From Thermogemmatispora sp042408965 (lineage in GTDB: Bacteria; Chloroflexota; Ktedonobacteria; Ktedonobacterales; Ktedonobacteraceae), in NCBI GenBank assembly GCA_042408965.1, contig JBHOQN010000144.1, positions 14,020 to 78,019 of the forward strand: DNA of 64,000 nt, read 5' to 3'. Position 1 is the stretch's first letter. Each line of letters opens with the position of its first letter. The notes under the pieces were generated by a model. That model was not told where the DNA came from. It saw nothing but the letters and a program-made list of their open reading frames with translations, and made no database searches. Positions 1-8,654 of this stretch are shown here, piece after piece. The translations under genes were made by a program, and so were the position numbers.

Positions 1-1323
1 CGGCCACCCTTCACGGGGAGCGACTCGCTGGAGATTGCCCTGCAGCATGTCAGAATGCCCGTGCCCGCGCTGCGCAGCCTCTATCCGGCCACCCCGCCGG
101 AGATCGACGAAGTGCTCTCACATGCCCTGGCGCGCGACCCCGCTCGGCGCTTCCAGTCCGCCGGAGCCTTCGTCGAGGCCTACGGCCGGGCCATCCAGCG
201 AGGCCGCAGCCTCTACGCCCTGCCGACCGTCACAGCGCGACCGGCCAGCGCCTCCGCCAGCGACCAGGCTGGCAGCGCTCAGGGCGGGTCATGGCAGCTG
301 CGTCCACCGATTGTGACCGGCCATCTACCCAGTGTCGACCCCACCAGGGGCGAGCGTTCGGCCCCGGTCCGGCGCGCCACCCCCCCCGCGGCAGCCTGGC
401 AGGATCAGCCGCTCTCCGCCGGAGCAGCCCCAACCGCATCCGCCTCACGCCGGGGCGAGGTCCTGGCCTCCCTGCCTGGCACCGTGCCGCTCTCCGTGCC
501 TGCCATGCCGCCAGCACCACCCATGCCCGTACCGACCGGAAACACCGCCGATCTGGACTCCTTCGCCTGGTGGTCTGGTACCCCGCCGGAGTCTCTGCAG
601 GAGCAATCCGCCGCACCCGCTGGCCCCGCCCGCAGCGCTAGCAGCGTTCAGGCCGCCCTGCGCTCCGAGCCGCTGGTGCTGCCAGGCCTGAGCTACCAGT
701 CCGAGCCAGCGCCCCGCAGGCTCGCCGCGGCCGCCATAGAGCCGCCGCTCCCCATGGTCAGCCGGCGCCGCAGCCGCAAGAATCGCCGCCAGGTAGTGGC
801 GCTGCTCGTCGGCGGCGGCGTGGTCGCTGCCGGCGCCGCCCTCTATCTTGGGGCTCCCCATGTGGAGGCCATACTGGGCGCCCTCCTCCATCAGGGTAGC
901 ACCACCGCGACGACCGGCACCACAAACGGCACCACCAGCATGCAGCAGCAGACGACCACCGGCAACGGCACGACCACGCAGCAGCAGACGACGTCCACTG
1001 CGACCAGCCACCATAACGGCAAAGTCATCGGCGCCACCACGCTGGCGGTCAACTCCGCCCAGGCCTTCACCAATCCCGCCAACGGCCAGCAGGCCCTGCT
1101 CATCCATCTGCCAGGCGGGAGCTTTGCCGCCTACTCCCGCAGTTGCACGCACGAGGGAGTCGCCGTCAACTATGATCCCGCCTCCCACCTGCTGGTCTGC
1201 CCGGCCCACGGTGCCATCTTCGATCCCGCCAGGAAAGGCAGCGTGGTGCAGGGACCGGCCATGACCCCCCTGCCGCAGGTGGCCATTCGCGTCAACGCCG
1301 ATGGGACCATTACCACCGTCTGA
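1..1323 (+). CDS. Ser/Thr protein kinase C-terminal part fused to a Rieske [2Fe-2S] domain (5' partial)
   Basis: The reading frame is open from base 1, so the gene starts outside the window. The first ~60 residues match the end of a bacterial Hanks-type kinase domain (RPPFTG ... HALARDPARRFQSA). A long Pro/Ala/Ser-rich segment follows, then a single membrane helix (about 790-850: VVALLVGGGVVAAGAALYL) and a Thr/Gln-rich linker. The C-terminus is a Rieske domain with C-T-H at 1144-1152 and C-P-A-H at 1198-1209, giving C-x-H-x15-C-x2-H, the ligand pattern of a [2Fe-2S] Rieske cluster. Topology would put the kinase inside and the Rieske domain outside, suggesting a redox sensor driving phosphorylation; that role is inference. 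The stop is TGA at 1321-1323. Confidence 0.88.
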   Translation, partial: RPPFTGSDSLEIALQHVRMPVPALRSLYPATPPEIDEVLSHALARDPARRFQSAGAFVEAYGRAIQRGRSLYALPTVTARPASASASDQAGSAQGGSWQLRPPIVTGHLPSVDPTRGERSAPVRRATPPAAAWQDQPLSAGAAPTASASRRGEVLASLPGTVPLSVPAMPPAPPMPVPTGNTADLDSFAWWSGTPPESLQEQSAAPAGPARSASSVQAALRSEPLVLPGLSYQSEPAPRRLAAAAIEPPLPMVSRRRSRKNRRQVVALLVGGGVVAAGAALYLGAPHVEAILGALLHQGSTTATTGTTNGTTSMQQQTTTGNGTTTQQQTTSTATSHHNGKVIGATTLAVNSAQAFTNPANGQQALLIHLPGGSFAAYSRSCTHEGVAVNYDPASHLLVCPAHGAIFDPARKGSVVQGPAMTPLPQVAIRVNADGTITTV

Positions 1324-1404
1324 TCGTCAGGCAGCACGTGCGTGCCGCCCCAGGCAACGGAGAAGCGAGCCAGCGCCTGGGACGGCCCCCACGCCCACAC
1401 TTGC

Positions 1405-1434
1405 TTGACGCCGCTTTTCGCCCCTGAGTAGAAT
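1405..1434 (+). promoter_or_regulatory. Promoter for the small membrane protein gene
   Basis: TTGACG at 1405-1410 and TAGAAT at 1429-1434 are separated by 18 nt. The predicted transcript start near 1441 lies about 100 nt before the chosen ATG at 1544. Confidence 0.55.
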
Positions 1435-1543
1435 AGGATGGCGTCCCTTGCTCCCCAGGGGTGGGGAAGAACTTGAAAGAAGCAAGAAGGAGGCGGCGCT
1501 TCCCCAGCTCCTCACTGCCGCTCTGGAGGTGCCGCAAGCGCTG

Positions 1544-1813
1544 ATGAATGAAACGGTTCTGGGTTATATCGGGTTCGTAGTGGCCGCCCTCATTCTGGCC
1601 TGGGCTGCGCTGGTCGTGGGCAAACGGATTGGCTCGTACAGACGAACCCCTATGGAGATGAGCGATCGCTGGATCAGGATGGACCCCACACAGTTGAGCG
1701 CACTGGAGGACATTCCCTCTTCCGAAGAGCTGGAGGAAGAGCTGCAGGAGAATCCCGATGCGCGCGCTCAGCAGAACGGCCACTATTCCAACAAGAGCAA
1801 GCGCATGTTTTGA
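1544..1813 (+). CDS. Small single-pass membrane protein of unknown function
   Basis: This 89-residue protein is not recognised. It has an N-terminal membrane helix (residues ~5-23, GYIGFVVAALILAWAALVVG), then a basic stretch (KRIGSYRR) and an acidic, Glu-rich cytoplasmic tail (SSEELEEELQENPD). I chose ATG 1544 because GGAGGT (1525-1530) lies upstream, although the 13-nt spacing is long. An in-frame TTG at 1448 is possible but has no good ribosome site. It converges on the YbjN-like gene, with a short GC hairpin between them. Existence is likely from promoter, ribosome site and composition; function is unknown. Confidence 0.6.
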   Translation: MNETVLGYIGFVVAALILAWAALVVGKRIGSYRRTPMEMSDRWIRMDPTQLSALEDIPSSEELEEELQENPDARAQQNGHYSNKSKRMF

Positions 1814-1838
1814 GCGCCGCTGCTATCACAGGCGGCGC
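1814..1838. terminator. GC hairpin between convergent genes
   Basis: GCGCCGC (1814-1820) and GCGGCGC (1832-1838) form a perfect 7-bp stem with an 11-nt loop right after the stop codon at 1813. There is no T-tract on either side, so termination is plausible but not shown. Confidence 0.4.
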
Positions 1839-1883
1839 ACGGCTCCTCCCTCGTCAGATCACGCCCTGTCACGCCGCATCAGA

Positions 1884-2573
1884 TCAGCTCTGGTCTCTGC
1901 CTTCCTGAAGCATGCGTGTGATTTCCGCCAGCACATCGTCGGCGTTGAGAGGCGGCAGCGCCTCCGCGCCCTCGAATGGCTCAGCGAGGCCAGCATCCTG
2001 GGCAGCAGTATCCTGGACGGCTAGCGTCTCTGAGGAGGCCTTCCCGACCGGACCCGGCGCGGCCGCCGCGCTCGCCGGGAGCGTCTGCTCATGGTCCTCG
2101 ATAAACTCCTGCTCGCAGGCCGCCAGCGCGGCGCGCGCAGAGAGATTGCCATAGAGGATGCGCGGAATCAGGCTGCGATAGATAGTCATCGTCTGCATCA
2201 ACGCCCCGAACAGGCGGCGGAAGGCCTCCAGCCCCAGGCCCTGCTCACCGAGCAGCACCATCTCCGTCAGACGAATCTCCCCATCGTCGGGATCAAGGCC
2301 AAATTTCCCCACCGTCAGAGTGTAATTCAGGCTCATCAACGCCTCAAGGCAGGCCTGGCGCTGCCTGCGACTCAGCATACCCATATGAGGGACCACAAAC
2401 ACCAGTTGGCGCCCCGGCAGCCCTGATTGGAGCGCAATCATCATGCGCCACTGCCCCAGGGTGTCGTGAAAGGCCAGCTCCACCATCTCCTGGCGCTCGT
2501 CGATGCTGGCAACGCGCAGTCCCAGAGCATTCAGATAGGCTACCACCTGAGCAATGCCGAAGCTCTCTGTCAT
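1884..2573 (-). CDS. YbjN-domain-like protein
   Basis: The 229-residue product reads MTESFGIAQVVAYLNALG and continues with an alternating hydrophobic alpha/beta pattern (MVELAFHDTLGQWRMMIALQ, RQLVFVVPHMGMLS, CLEALMSLNYTLTVGKFGLD), as in YbjN/type-III-chaperone-like folds. The last ~80 residues are a Pro/Ala/Glu-rich tail of low complexity. The start at 2573 is preceded by AAAGGAG at ideal spacing; the open frame extends to 2759 without support. YbjN proteins are small cytosolic chaperone-like proteins of unclear role. The family call rests on pattern recognition and is moderate. A promoter element lies at 2672-2685. Confidence 0.65.
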   Translation of the reverse strand: MTESFGIAQVVAYLNALGLRVASIDERQEMVELAFHDTLGQWRMMIALQSGLPGRQLVFVVPHMGMLSRRQRQACLEALMSLNYTLTVGKFGLDPDDGEIRLTEMVLLGEQGLGLEAFRRLFGALMQTMTIYRSLIPRILYGNLSARAALAACEQEFIEDHEQTLPASAAAAPGPVGKASSETLAVQDTAAQDAGLAEPFEGAEALPPLNADDVLAEITRMLQEGRDQS

Positions 2574-2933
2574 TGCTGGCTCCTTTTCCGCTCGCTCCAG
2601 GCTCCCTGGCCTGGATAGAGTACCTGCATCCAGCACGGGCAGGATCAAGCAGACTGTGTGTCTCTCTTTCGAGTATAGCACGCAGACGCAGCGATCCGCT
2701 TCGCCCCGCTGCCGAACTGGCAAGCCGCACCGCTCACACCAGATGCCAGCGTTTCCCATGGGCGTTACCGGCTCTCAGGCAGCGCGTCTATCCATGAGGA
2801 TGGCCTTGAACAGCGCGCCGCGCGTCCGCCGATCCAGGGTCCGATCCAGCATCCTTGATCAACCTTGCAATCAGGCCATTGAGCGTTCATAATGCTCAAT
2901 GGAGGATCACATTACCCATCACGGAGCAGAGAG
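2574..2933. other. Divergent intergenic region (360 nt)
   Basis: The stretch lies between the leftward YbjN-like gene and the rightward aminopeptidase. It holds the ribosome site and the extended -10 of the leftward gene. I see no further gene. Upstream of the aminopeptidase there is only a weak AT-rich patch near 2887. Confidence 0.5.
2672..2685 (-). promoter_or_regulatory. Extended -10 promoter of the YbjN-like gene
   Basis: On the minus strand this reads CTGCGTGCTATACT, an extended -10 (TG-C-TATACT) without an obvious -35. The same 14 bases occur before moaD (17950-17963) and 12 of them before the TPR gene. The predicted leader is about 90 nt. Confidence 0.5.
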
Positions 2934-3992
2934 ATGAGTAACCAGAGCAGCATCAGCATCGAGCGCCAGGACGACGCTGCCACCTTTGAGCAGCGCGTCC
3001 AGCAAGGGGCTGTCAACGCCGTCAGGTGCATGGGAGTGACGGCCAGCGATCGGCTCTTTATTATGACTGACTACGAGTGCGGCCCGATTGCGCGCCGCGT
3101 CGCCACGGCCGCCCTGGATCTGCACGCCGACGTCAGCGTACATTTTCTCGAACATTACGGACGGCGACCGCTGACCAGCTTCCCCGAAGAGCTGCGCAAT
3201 GACCTCCGCCAATTTCAGCCCAGCGTATCGTTCTATATAGCGACGGCACAGCCCGGCGAGATCGGCTTCCGCATCCCGCTGCTGCCGTTTCTGACACAAG
3301 AGCTGCACGTCAGGCACGGCCATATGCCCGGCATCGATGAGCGGCTGATGGCCGAGGGCATGTGCGCCGATTACGATGAGGTCTACGCGGTGACGACGAA
3401 GGTCTATGAGATCGTGCGCCAGGCGCAGCGCATCCATGTGACCTCTGCAAAGGGCAGCGATGTGACCGCCACCTTCAATCCCGCCTGGAACTGGATTCCC
3501 TGCCATGGACGCTACCACCAGCAGGGGCAGTGGGGCAACCTGCCTGAAGGCGAGGTCTTTACCGCCCCCGCCGACGTCAATGGCGTCCTGGTCGGCGATG
3601 TGCTCGGCGACTACTTCTCCGCCAGGTATGGCGTGCTGAAACATCCCGTGCACATCACCATCAGACATGGCTATGCGACCGAGGTGAGCAGTGAGGACGC
3701 CGCGGTCGCTCGCGAGCTGCGCGACTACATGTTCTCGACGCCCAACGGCAACCGCGTCGGCGAGTTCGCCATCGGCACGCTCACCAGCCTGAAACAGCCA
3801 GTCGGTAATCTGCTGCAGGACGAAAAGATCCCTGGACTGCATATCGCCTTCGGGAACCCGTACCCGGAGTACACCGGCGCCGACTGGCATGCCAGCATTC
3901 ATGTGGACGTGGTGCCTACGACCTGCACGATCGAGGTCGACGGACGCACGATCATGCGCGCCGGCGAGTTCTGTCTCCAGGCCGACTGGTAA
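2934..3992 (+). CDS. M29-family (AmpS/AmpT-type) metalloaminopeptidase
   Basis: The 352-residue protein matches thermophilic M29 aminopeptidases along its length. It has the conserved LPEGEVFTAP segment that carries a metal-binding Glu, then GEFAIGTL, then the C-terminal signature with LHIAFGNPYPEYTG and DWHASIHVDVV, whose His and Asp residues belong to the dinuclear metal site of the family. These enzymes remove N-terminal residues from peptides in the cytoplasm. No signal peptide is visible. The start at 2934 (MSNQSS) follows GGAG; an upstream in-frame ATG at 2892 lacks a ribosome site. It stands alone between a leftward gene and a kinase gene. Confidence 0.85.
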   Translation: MSNQSSISIERQDDAATFEQRVQQGAVNAVRCMGVTASDRLFIMTDYECGPIARRVATAALDLHADVSVHFLEHYGRRPLTSFPEELRNDLRQFQPSVSFYIATAQPGEIGFRIPLLPFLTQELHVRHGHMPGIDERLMAEGMCADYDEVYAVTTKVYEIVRQAQRIHVTSAKGSDVTATFNPAWNWIPCHGRYHQQGQWGNLPEGEVFTAPADVNGVLVGDVLGDYFSARYGVLKHPVHITIRHGYATEVSSEDAAVARELRDYMFSTPNGNRVGEFAIGTLTSLKQPVGNLLQDEKIPGLHIAFGNPYPEYTGADWHASIHVDVVPTTCTIEVDGRTIMRAGEFCLQADW

Positions 3993-4161
3993 GCAGGCTC
4001 AGCACCCTCCTGGATCACGACCTGGTGATGATGAGGAGAGCAGCTCCGCGCAGCCCGGCTTGCTCGTATCACATCATCGCCCTGCTAGCAGATATCTGTC
4101 TATGATCAGCGATCGCGATGCCCACAGCAGCGGCATCAGCGGAGCGGGGAGGAGCCGTAGC

Positions 4162-5838
4162 GTGTCGCACGTCAGGGGTCAACAGCTTATCGGCAGAGTC
4201 GTGGGTGGCTGTGTGCTGGAGAGGCTGCTCGGTTACGGTGGGTCCAGCGCTGTCTTTCTGGCACACCAGCAGGCGCCCGAGCGCCAGGTGGCCGTCAAGA
4301 TCTTCCTGCCGCGGACCACCCTCGATCGCGCCATGCATGAGGAGTTCCGGCAGCGCTTCCTGCGGGAGGCGCGGGCGGCCAGCAAGCTGACACATCCCCA
4401 TATTCTGCCGATCTACGCCTATGGGGAGGAAGATGGCCTGGCCTATATCGTCATGCCCTACATGCGTGGCGGCACCCTGGCCGACCACGTGCGCCGCCAT
4501 GGCCCACTCTCGCTGCAGGAGGCCGCAACCTACCTGCGGCAGATCGCCGCCGCCCTCGACTACGCCCATGAGCGCGGCTGCATCCATTGCGATGTCAAGC
4601 CGGCCAATATCCTGCTCGATGGGGCCGGCCAGGCCCTGCTCGCCGACTTTGGCATCGCGCGCCTGGTGCGCGAGGAGCTGGCGGAGGCCGGCGCCAACGG
4701 TGCCCGGCCGCTGACCTCGCTGGTCGGAACGCCAGACTATATCTCCCCCGAGCAGGCCCTCAACCAGTATGTCGACCAGCGCTCCGATGTCTACTCGCTG
4801 GGCGCGACGCTCTTTTTCATGCTGGCCGGCCGCCCCCCGTTTCTCGCTGACTCGGCCATCGCCCTGGCCCTGCTGCACGTTCATGAGCCGCCTCCCGCCC
4901 TCTGCGAGCTTGATGAGCGCGTGCCCCCCCAGATCGACTATGTGCTGCACAAAGCCCTGGCGAAGTTCCCTGAGGAGCGCTTTCCCTCAGCCGGGCGCCT
5001 GAGCGCCGCCTTTCAGGAGAGCCTGCAGCGCACCGGCACCTCGCCGCGCGTGCGCCTGCGCGTTCAGAGTCTCACGCTGCCTCGCTGGCTGCCAGCGGTC
5101 CTCTCCCTGAAGCTGGAGGCGATCAGACTGCCTCAGCGGCCGGTGCGGCGTGTCGCCCTGGCCGCCTTTGTCCTGCTGGTCGTCGTCTGCTCGCTCACGC
5201 TGACCAGCAACCTGGCCACCTCTCATATCACCCAGGTGGCAGCCAACAGAGTGGCCTCGCCCACCAGCCAGATTCGCCGCGTCGTCGGCGTGCCCTCCGA
5301 CCGCCTCACCGATAATCCCGGTGCCTGGCCCTCAGGCAGCACCTTCTACTTCGCCAACGGCGAGTACCACATCCTCAACCAGTCGCCGCGCACCAGCGCT
5401 GTGGCCCTCTACGCCGACCACAGCTTTCGCGATTTTCACCTCTCGCTCGATATGCGTGAGATCCGTGGTAGCCACGACAGCGCCGACTACTACGGCGTGA
5501 TCTTCCGTGCCGCCAGCGATCAGAGTCACTACTACGTCTTTGAGGTCGTCAGTTGGGGTGGCGGCGCCTATCAGTTCCTGCGCTACAACGGCGCCTGGAA
5601 GGTCCTCGCCGATGGGGCCCTCCCCTCGCTGCTGATCGCAGAAGGCGAGACGAACACCATCGAGGTCGATGCCCACGGCTCCACCTTCCGCTTCTTCGTC
5701 AACGGCCACCCTGTGGCGCCAGCGCTCTCCGACACCTCCCGCCACGCCCTCAAAGTGGGCAGCATCGGCCTCTGCGTCGCAGAGCAAGGGAGCGAGATAG
5801 CCTTCTCCCACCTGCGCATTGGCCCGCCCCTCTTCTAG
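4162..5838 (+). CDS. Membrane-anchored Ser/Thr protein kinase with extracytoplasmic LamG/DUF1080-like domain
   Basis: With a GTG start at 4162, preceded by GGGGAGGAG at 7-nt spacing, the product has 558 residues. An ATG at 4102 is an alternative. The kinase domain spans about residues 15-275: Lys46 in VAVK, catalytic Asp144 in HCDVKPAN, DFG at 162-164 and GTPDYISPEQ at 189-198. The usual HRD is HCD, so the enzyme lacks the activation-loop-coordinating Arg. One membrane helix follows (331-349). The external part (about 390-558, TFYFANGEYHI, SADYYGVIFRA, YYVFEVVSW, FRFFVNGHPV) resembles concanavalin-like carbohydrate-binding folds. Sensing of an external glycan is plausible, but no ligand is visible in the sequence. 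Confidence 0.87.
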   Translation: MSHVRGQQLIGRVVGGCVLERLLGYGGSSAVFLAHQQAPERQVAVKIFLPRTTLDRAMHEEFRQRFLREARAASKLTHPHILPIYAYGEEDGLAYIVMPYMRGGTLADHVRRHGPLSLQEAATYLRQIAAALDYAHERGCIHCDVKPANILLDGAGQALLADFGIARLVREELAEAGANGARPLTSLVGTPDYISPEQALNQYVDQRSDVYSLGATLFFMLAGRPPFLADSAIALALLHVHEPPPALCELDERVPPQIDYVLHKALAKFPEERFPSAGRLSAAFQESLQRTGTSPRVRLRVQSLTLPRWLPAVLSLKLEAIRLPQRPVRRVALAAFVLLVVVCSLTLTSNLATSHITQVAANRVASPTSQIRRVVGVPSDRLTDNPGAWPSGSTFYFANGEYHILNQSPRTSAVALYADHSFRDFHLSLDMREIRGSHDSADYYGVIFRAASDQSHYYVFEVVSWGGGAYQFLRYNGAWKVLADGALPSLLIAEGETNTIEVDAHGSTFRFFVNGHPVAPALSDTSRHALKVGSIGLCVAEQGSEIAFSHLRIGPPLF

Positions 5839-5943
5839 CGGCCTGCCCGGCGTCAGCAGGCCGCGTGACCCAGGCCCACCCCGCCTGCTCCTGTCGCGGT
5901 CCGTCTGCTCCTCAAGGTCCCAGGCCCCATCACAGTGATATGT

Positions 5944-5949
5944 TATAAT
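5944..5949 (+). promoter_or_regulatory. -10 element upstream of the YbdK-like gene
   Basis: A consensus TATAAT sits at 5944-5949, 84 nt before the gene. No convincing -35 lies 16-18 nt upstream. Confidence 0.4.
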
Positions 5950-6032
5950 TCAAGCAGTCCAGAGATGTTATATCTGATGGAGAGGACGACGCATTTACCG
6001 GCCCTGTCTCTTGAAGGAGCAAAGGATCACGC

Positions 6033-7169
6033 ATGAAACATCGGTCGTCTTTTTATCCCCCGTCCCTTGGTATCGAAGAAGAGTTCCAGCTCGTCGATCG
6101 CCGCACAGGTCAGCTCAGTTGCGCCATCGAGCGTGTTCTTGAAAAAGGTCAGCCTGCCCTGGGCGAGAAAATAAAGCCCGAAATGCACGCCTCCACCGTC
6201 GAGATCATCAGCGATGTCTGTCCAGATATCGCAACGGCGCGCCAGGAGCTGACCGGCCTGCGGCGCCAGCTGCTGCAGATTCTGAGCACCGAGGACCTGG
6301 TGCCGATCAGCGCCGGCACGCATCCCACAGCCCGCTGGCAGGATCAGGAGCGAACCGAGCGAGAGCGCTACTCAGAGCTGGAGGCCGAGGAGCAGGACGT
6401 TGGCCGCTCGCTCCTGATCTTCGGCCTGCACATTCACGTCGGTATCCAGGACAGAGAGCAGGCCGTCGCCGTCATGAACCAGGTGCGCACCTGGCTGCCC
6501 CATCTGCTGGCCCTCTCCTCGAACTCGCCCTTCTGGGCAGGACGGCTCACCGGCATCAAATCCTACCGCTCCGTGGTCTGGAAGCGCTGCAATCGCAGCG
6601 GCCTGCCCGAGCTGCTGCCCGATCACGCCCATTTCGAGCGCTACATCACCGACCTGGTGGAGGCGGGCCTCATCGATAACGGTAAGCGCATCTGGTGGGA
6701 CGTACGCCTCCATCCCTTCTTCGACACACTCGAATTTCGCATCTGCGACATGCCAGCCACCCTGGAAGATACCATCGCCCTGGCCGCCCTCTGCCAGGCC
6801 CTGGTGGCCAGATTGAGCTGGCTCTACCGGACCGGCCTGAACACCATCGCCCTGCCACGCCTCTATATTGATGAAAATAAATGGCTGGCCATGCGCGACG
6901 GCCTCGATGCCACCTATATTGACTTCGTCAATCGCCGTCGCCTCACCATGCGCGACGCCATTCACGAACTGCTCGACTTTGTCGACGAGGTCGTCGACGA
7001 TCTCGGCAGCCGGCGCGAGATGACCTATCTGCGCCAGCTCCTCAGCGACGAGCGCGGGACCGGCGCCGATCGCCAGATCGCCGCCTACCGGCGCACCGGC
7101 GAGATCCAGGCCGTCATCGAGCTGCTCATCGAGCAGACCGTCCAGGGACTCGTCCCCGAGGCCGCCTGA
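6033..7169 (+). CDS. ybdK: YbdK-family carboxylate-amine ligase (glutamate-cysteine ligase type 2 fold)
   Basis: The 378-residue length fits the GCS2/YbdK family. Recognisable blocks in order are SLGIEEEFQLVD at the N-terminus (acidic, metal/ATP-binding), KPEMHASTVEI, ISAGTHP, LHIHVGI and LEFRICDMPATLEDTIALAAL. Family members join a carboxylate and an amine with ATP; some make gamma-glutamylcysteine, but the substrate cannot be told from sequence. It is cytosolic with no signal peptide. The ATG at 6033 follows AAGGAGCAAAGG within a normal distance. It is transcribed alone and converges on the acetyltransferase gene. Confidence 0.85.
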   Translation: MKHRSSFYPPSLGIEEEFQLVDRRTGQLSCAIERVLEKGQPALGEKIKPEMHASTVEIISDVCPDIATARQELTGLRRQLLQILSTEDLVPISAGTHPTARWQDQERTERERYSELEAEEQDVGRSLLIFGLHIHVGIQDREQAVAVMNQVRTWLPHLLALSSNSPFWAGRLTGIKSYRSVVWKRCNRSGLPELLPDHAHFERYITDLVEAGLIDNGKRIWWDVRLHPFFDTLEFRICDMPATLEDTIALAALCQALVARLSWLYRTGLNTIALPRLYIDENKWLAMRDGLDATYIDFVNRRRLTMRDAIHELLDFVDEVVDDLGSRREMTYLRQLLSDERGTGADRQIAAYRRTGEIQAVIELLIEQTVQGLVPEAA

Positions 7170-7262
7170 GGCGGGGGGACGCCAGGAGAGCGAGCAGCCC
7201 TGACTGAGCGCCAGAGGCCGCTCGCGCCCCCTGCAGGTATGGTCCAGCGCTCCCCCGCAGGT

Positions 7263-8654
7263 CTAGCCCAGCGGCACCACCCACGAGGGACGTTTCGGAA
7301 AGAGCGCCTGCAGGAGCAGCTCCGTGCGCTTCGTCACAAAGACATCCGGGAAGGCCTGGCGCAGCTCATCCAGGCTGCGATAGCCGAAGAGGAGCTGCAG
7401 AAAGACCCCAGGAGGAAACCAGCCGTCCGCGCTATCCCGCCAGAACGGCTGCTGCCAGGACTCCGCCACGCTCAGCTCTCCCTCCGTGAAGACCAGATGC
7501 AGGCCCCCACGGAAGAAGCTGAGATGGAACTCGCCACTGTAGCTTGCCAGCGCCGAAGCCGCCAGGCGGCGCTCAAGCAGCGGCGCCAGCCGGCGCAGCA
7601 GACGCGGCAGATCGGGGACACGCACATACCAGGCGTAGGGTGGGCTGATCCTCGGCACAACAGGGGTTTCAGGCCCGAGCTGTAAGGACTGCAGCACATC
7701 ATAGACAGCGTGTCGCCCCCCGAGGGCGAACAGGATCTGGTCGATCGCCGCCGGATCGCGCCGTACCGCCATCTGCTGACCTCGCGCCAGGAGGGCGCGC
7801 AGCAGGGCCGGCATCGCAGCGTACAGGTTGAGGCTGGCCTCCGTCTCAAAGAGGTACAGCACAGGGACCAGCGACGTCCAGCGCATGGTGGGCATCATGA
7901 GGAAGCCCAGAAAGCGCTGCGCCTGGTCCGTGATGACCTGGAGGTCCCAGTGCTCACCCGTCCGCGACGAGGGTGCCTGCTCCAGATGGTAGCGCCACCA
8001 GCGCTCAGGAATCACCGTGGAGATCGGCTGCTCGCGGCGACGCCGGTCATAGAGCGCGCGCATGGCCGGCAGATCCTCCAGGCTGGCGGCGCGCAGCAGC
8101 ACCGGCTCCTCGCTCCCCTCCTGACGCAGCGGAATCAAGGCCACAGGAAAACTGAGGGCGCCATCGAGCTCCAGCGCGTACTCGTAGCCGAACTGGCGAT
8201 AGAAGTAGGGAATGCCAGTGATGGCCTGCAGCAGATCGCCCTCGGCCTCGCTGCGCGCGTGGAGCAATGCAAAGATGGCGCGGATCAGGCCCTGGTTGCG
8301 GTAATCGGGATCACTGACCACCAGTTCCGGGCGCCCCACAGGGAGCAGCAGCCCCTCATACTCCAGCTGCTGACGGAAGAGCGAGGCCGCCGCCACCACC
8401 CGCCGCTCGCGGCGCCGCGTATCCTCCACCAGGGCGAAGCCATCGCTGCCCATCAGCGGGTGAGTACCGCTCATCAGCTCTCTCACGTGGTAAGCCAGCG
8501 GCTGCTGCAGGGGATCAGCAGGCTGATTCAAAAACACCATGCACTCAAGGTAGGCGAGGTCCTCCGCGTCCTCGGCACGTGACCAGCGCAGGAGCAGGCC
8601 GTTACCCAGGTCACGAGGCTGCAGATACGATGCAGGTGAGGATGACATGACCAT
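7263..8654 (-). CDS. Eis-like GNAT N-acetyltransferase with C-terminal sterol-carrier-like domain
   Basis: The 463-residue protein has the Eis architecture. The first GNAT domain includes the acetyl-CoA loop region PDYRNQGLIRAIFALLHARSE and the motif YFYRQFGYEYALEL. A second GNAT-like half follows (MRALYDRRRREQ ... WDLQVITDQAQRFLGF), and the C-terminal ~100 residues resemble the SCP2-like fold (FHLSFFRGGLHLVFTEGEL). Eis enzymes acetylate amines on aminoglycosides, peptides or polyamines; the substrate here is unknown. The start at 8654 follows TAAGGAGAG. Its predicted 5' leader is very long (~400 nt, from the promoter at 9063-9092). Confidence 0.8.
   Translation of the reverse strand: MVMSSSPASYLQPRDLGNGLLLRWSRAEDAEDLAYLECMVFLNQPADPLQQPLAYHVRELMSGTHPLMGSDGFALVEDTRRRERRVVAAASLFRQQLEYEGLLLPVGRPELVVSDPDYRNQGLIRAIFALLHARSEAEGDLLQAITGIPYFYRQFGYEYALELDGALSFPVALIPLRQEGSEEPVLLRAASLEDLPAMRALYDRRRREQPISTVIPERWWRYHLEQAPSSRTGEHWDLQVITDQAQRFLGFLMMPTMRWTSLVPVLYLFETEASLNLYAAMPALLRALLARGQQMAVRRDPAAIDQILFALGGRHAVYDVLQSLQLGPETPVVPRISPPYAWYVRVPDLPRLLRRLAPLLERRLAASALASYSGEFHLSFFRGGLHLVFTEGELSVAESWQQPFWRDSADGWFPPGVFLQLLFGYRSLDELRQAFPDVFVTKRTELLLQALFPKRPSWVVPLG

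Noticed and set aside
7170..7262. Possible hairpin and 17-nt imperfect repeat between ybdK and the acetyltransferase gene
   Set aside because: The pairing is weak and the repeat has four mismatches, too little to support a terminator or element call.
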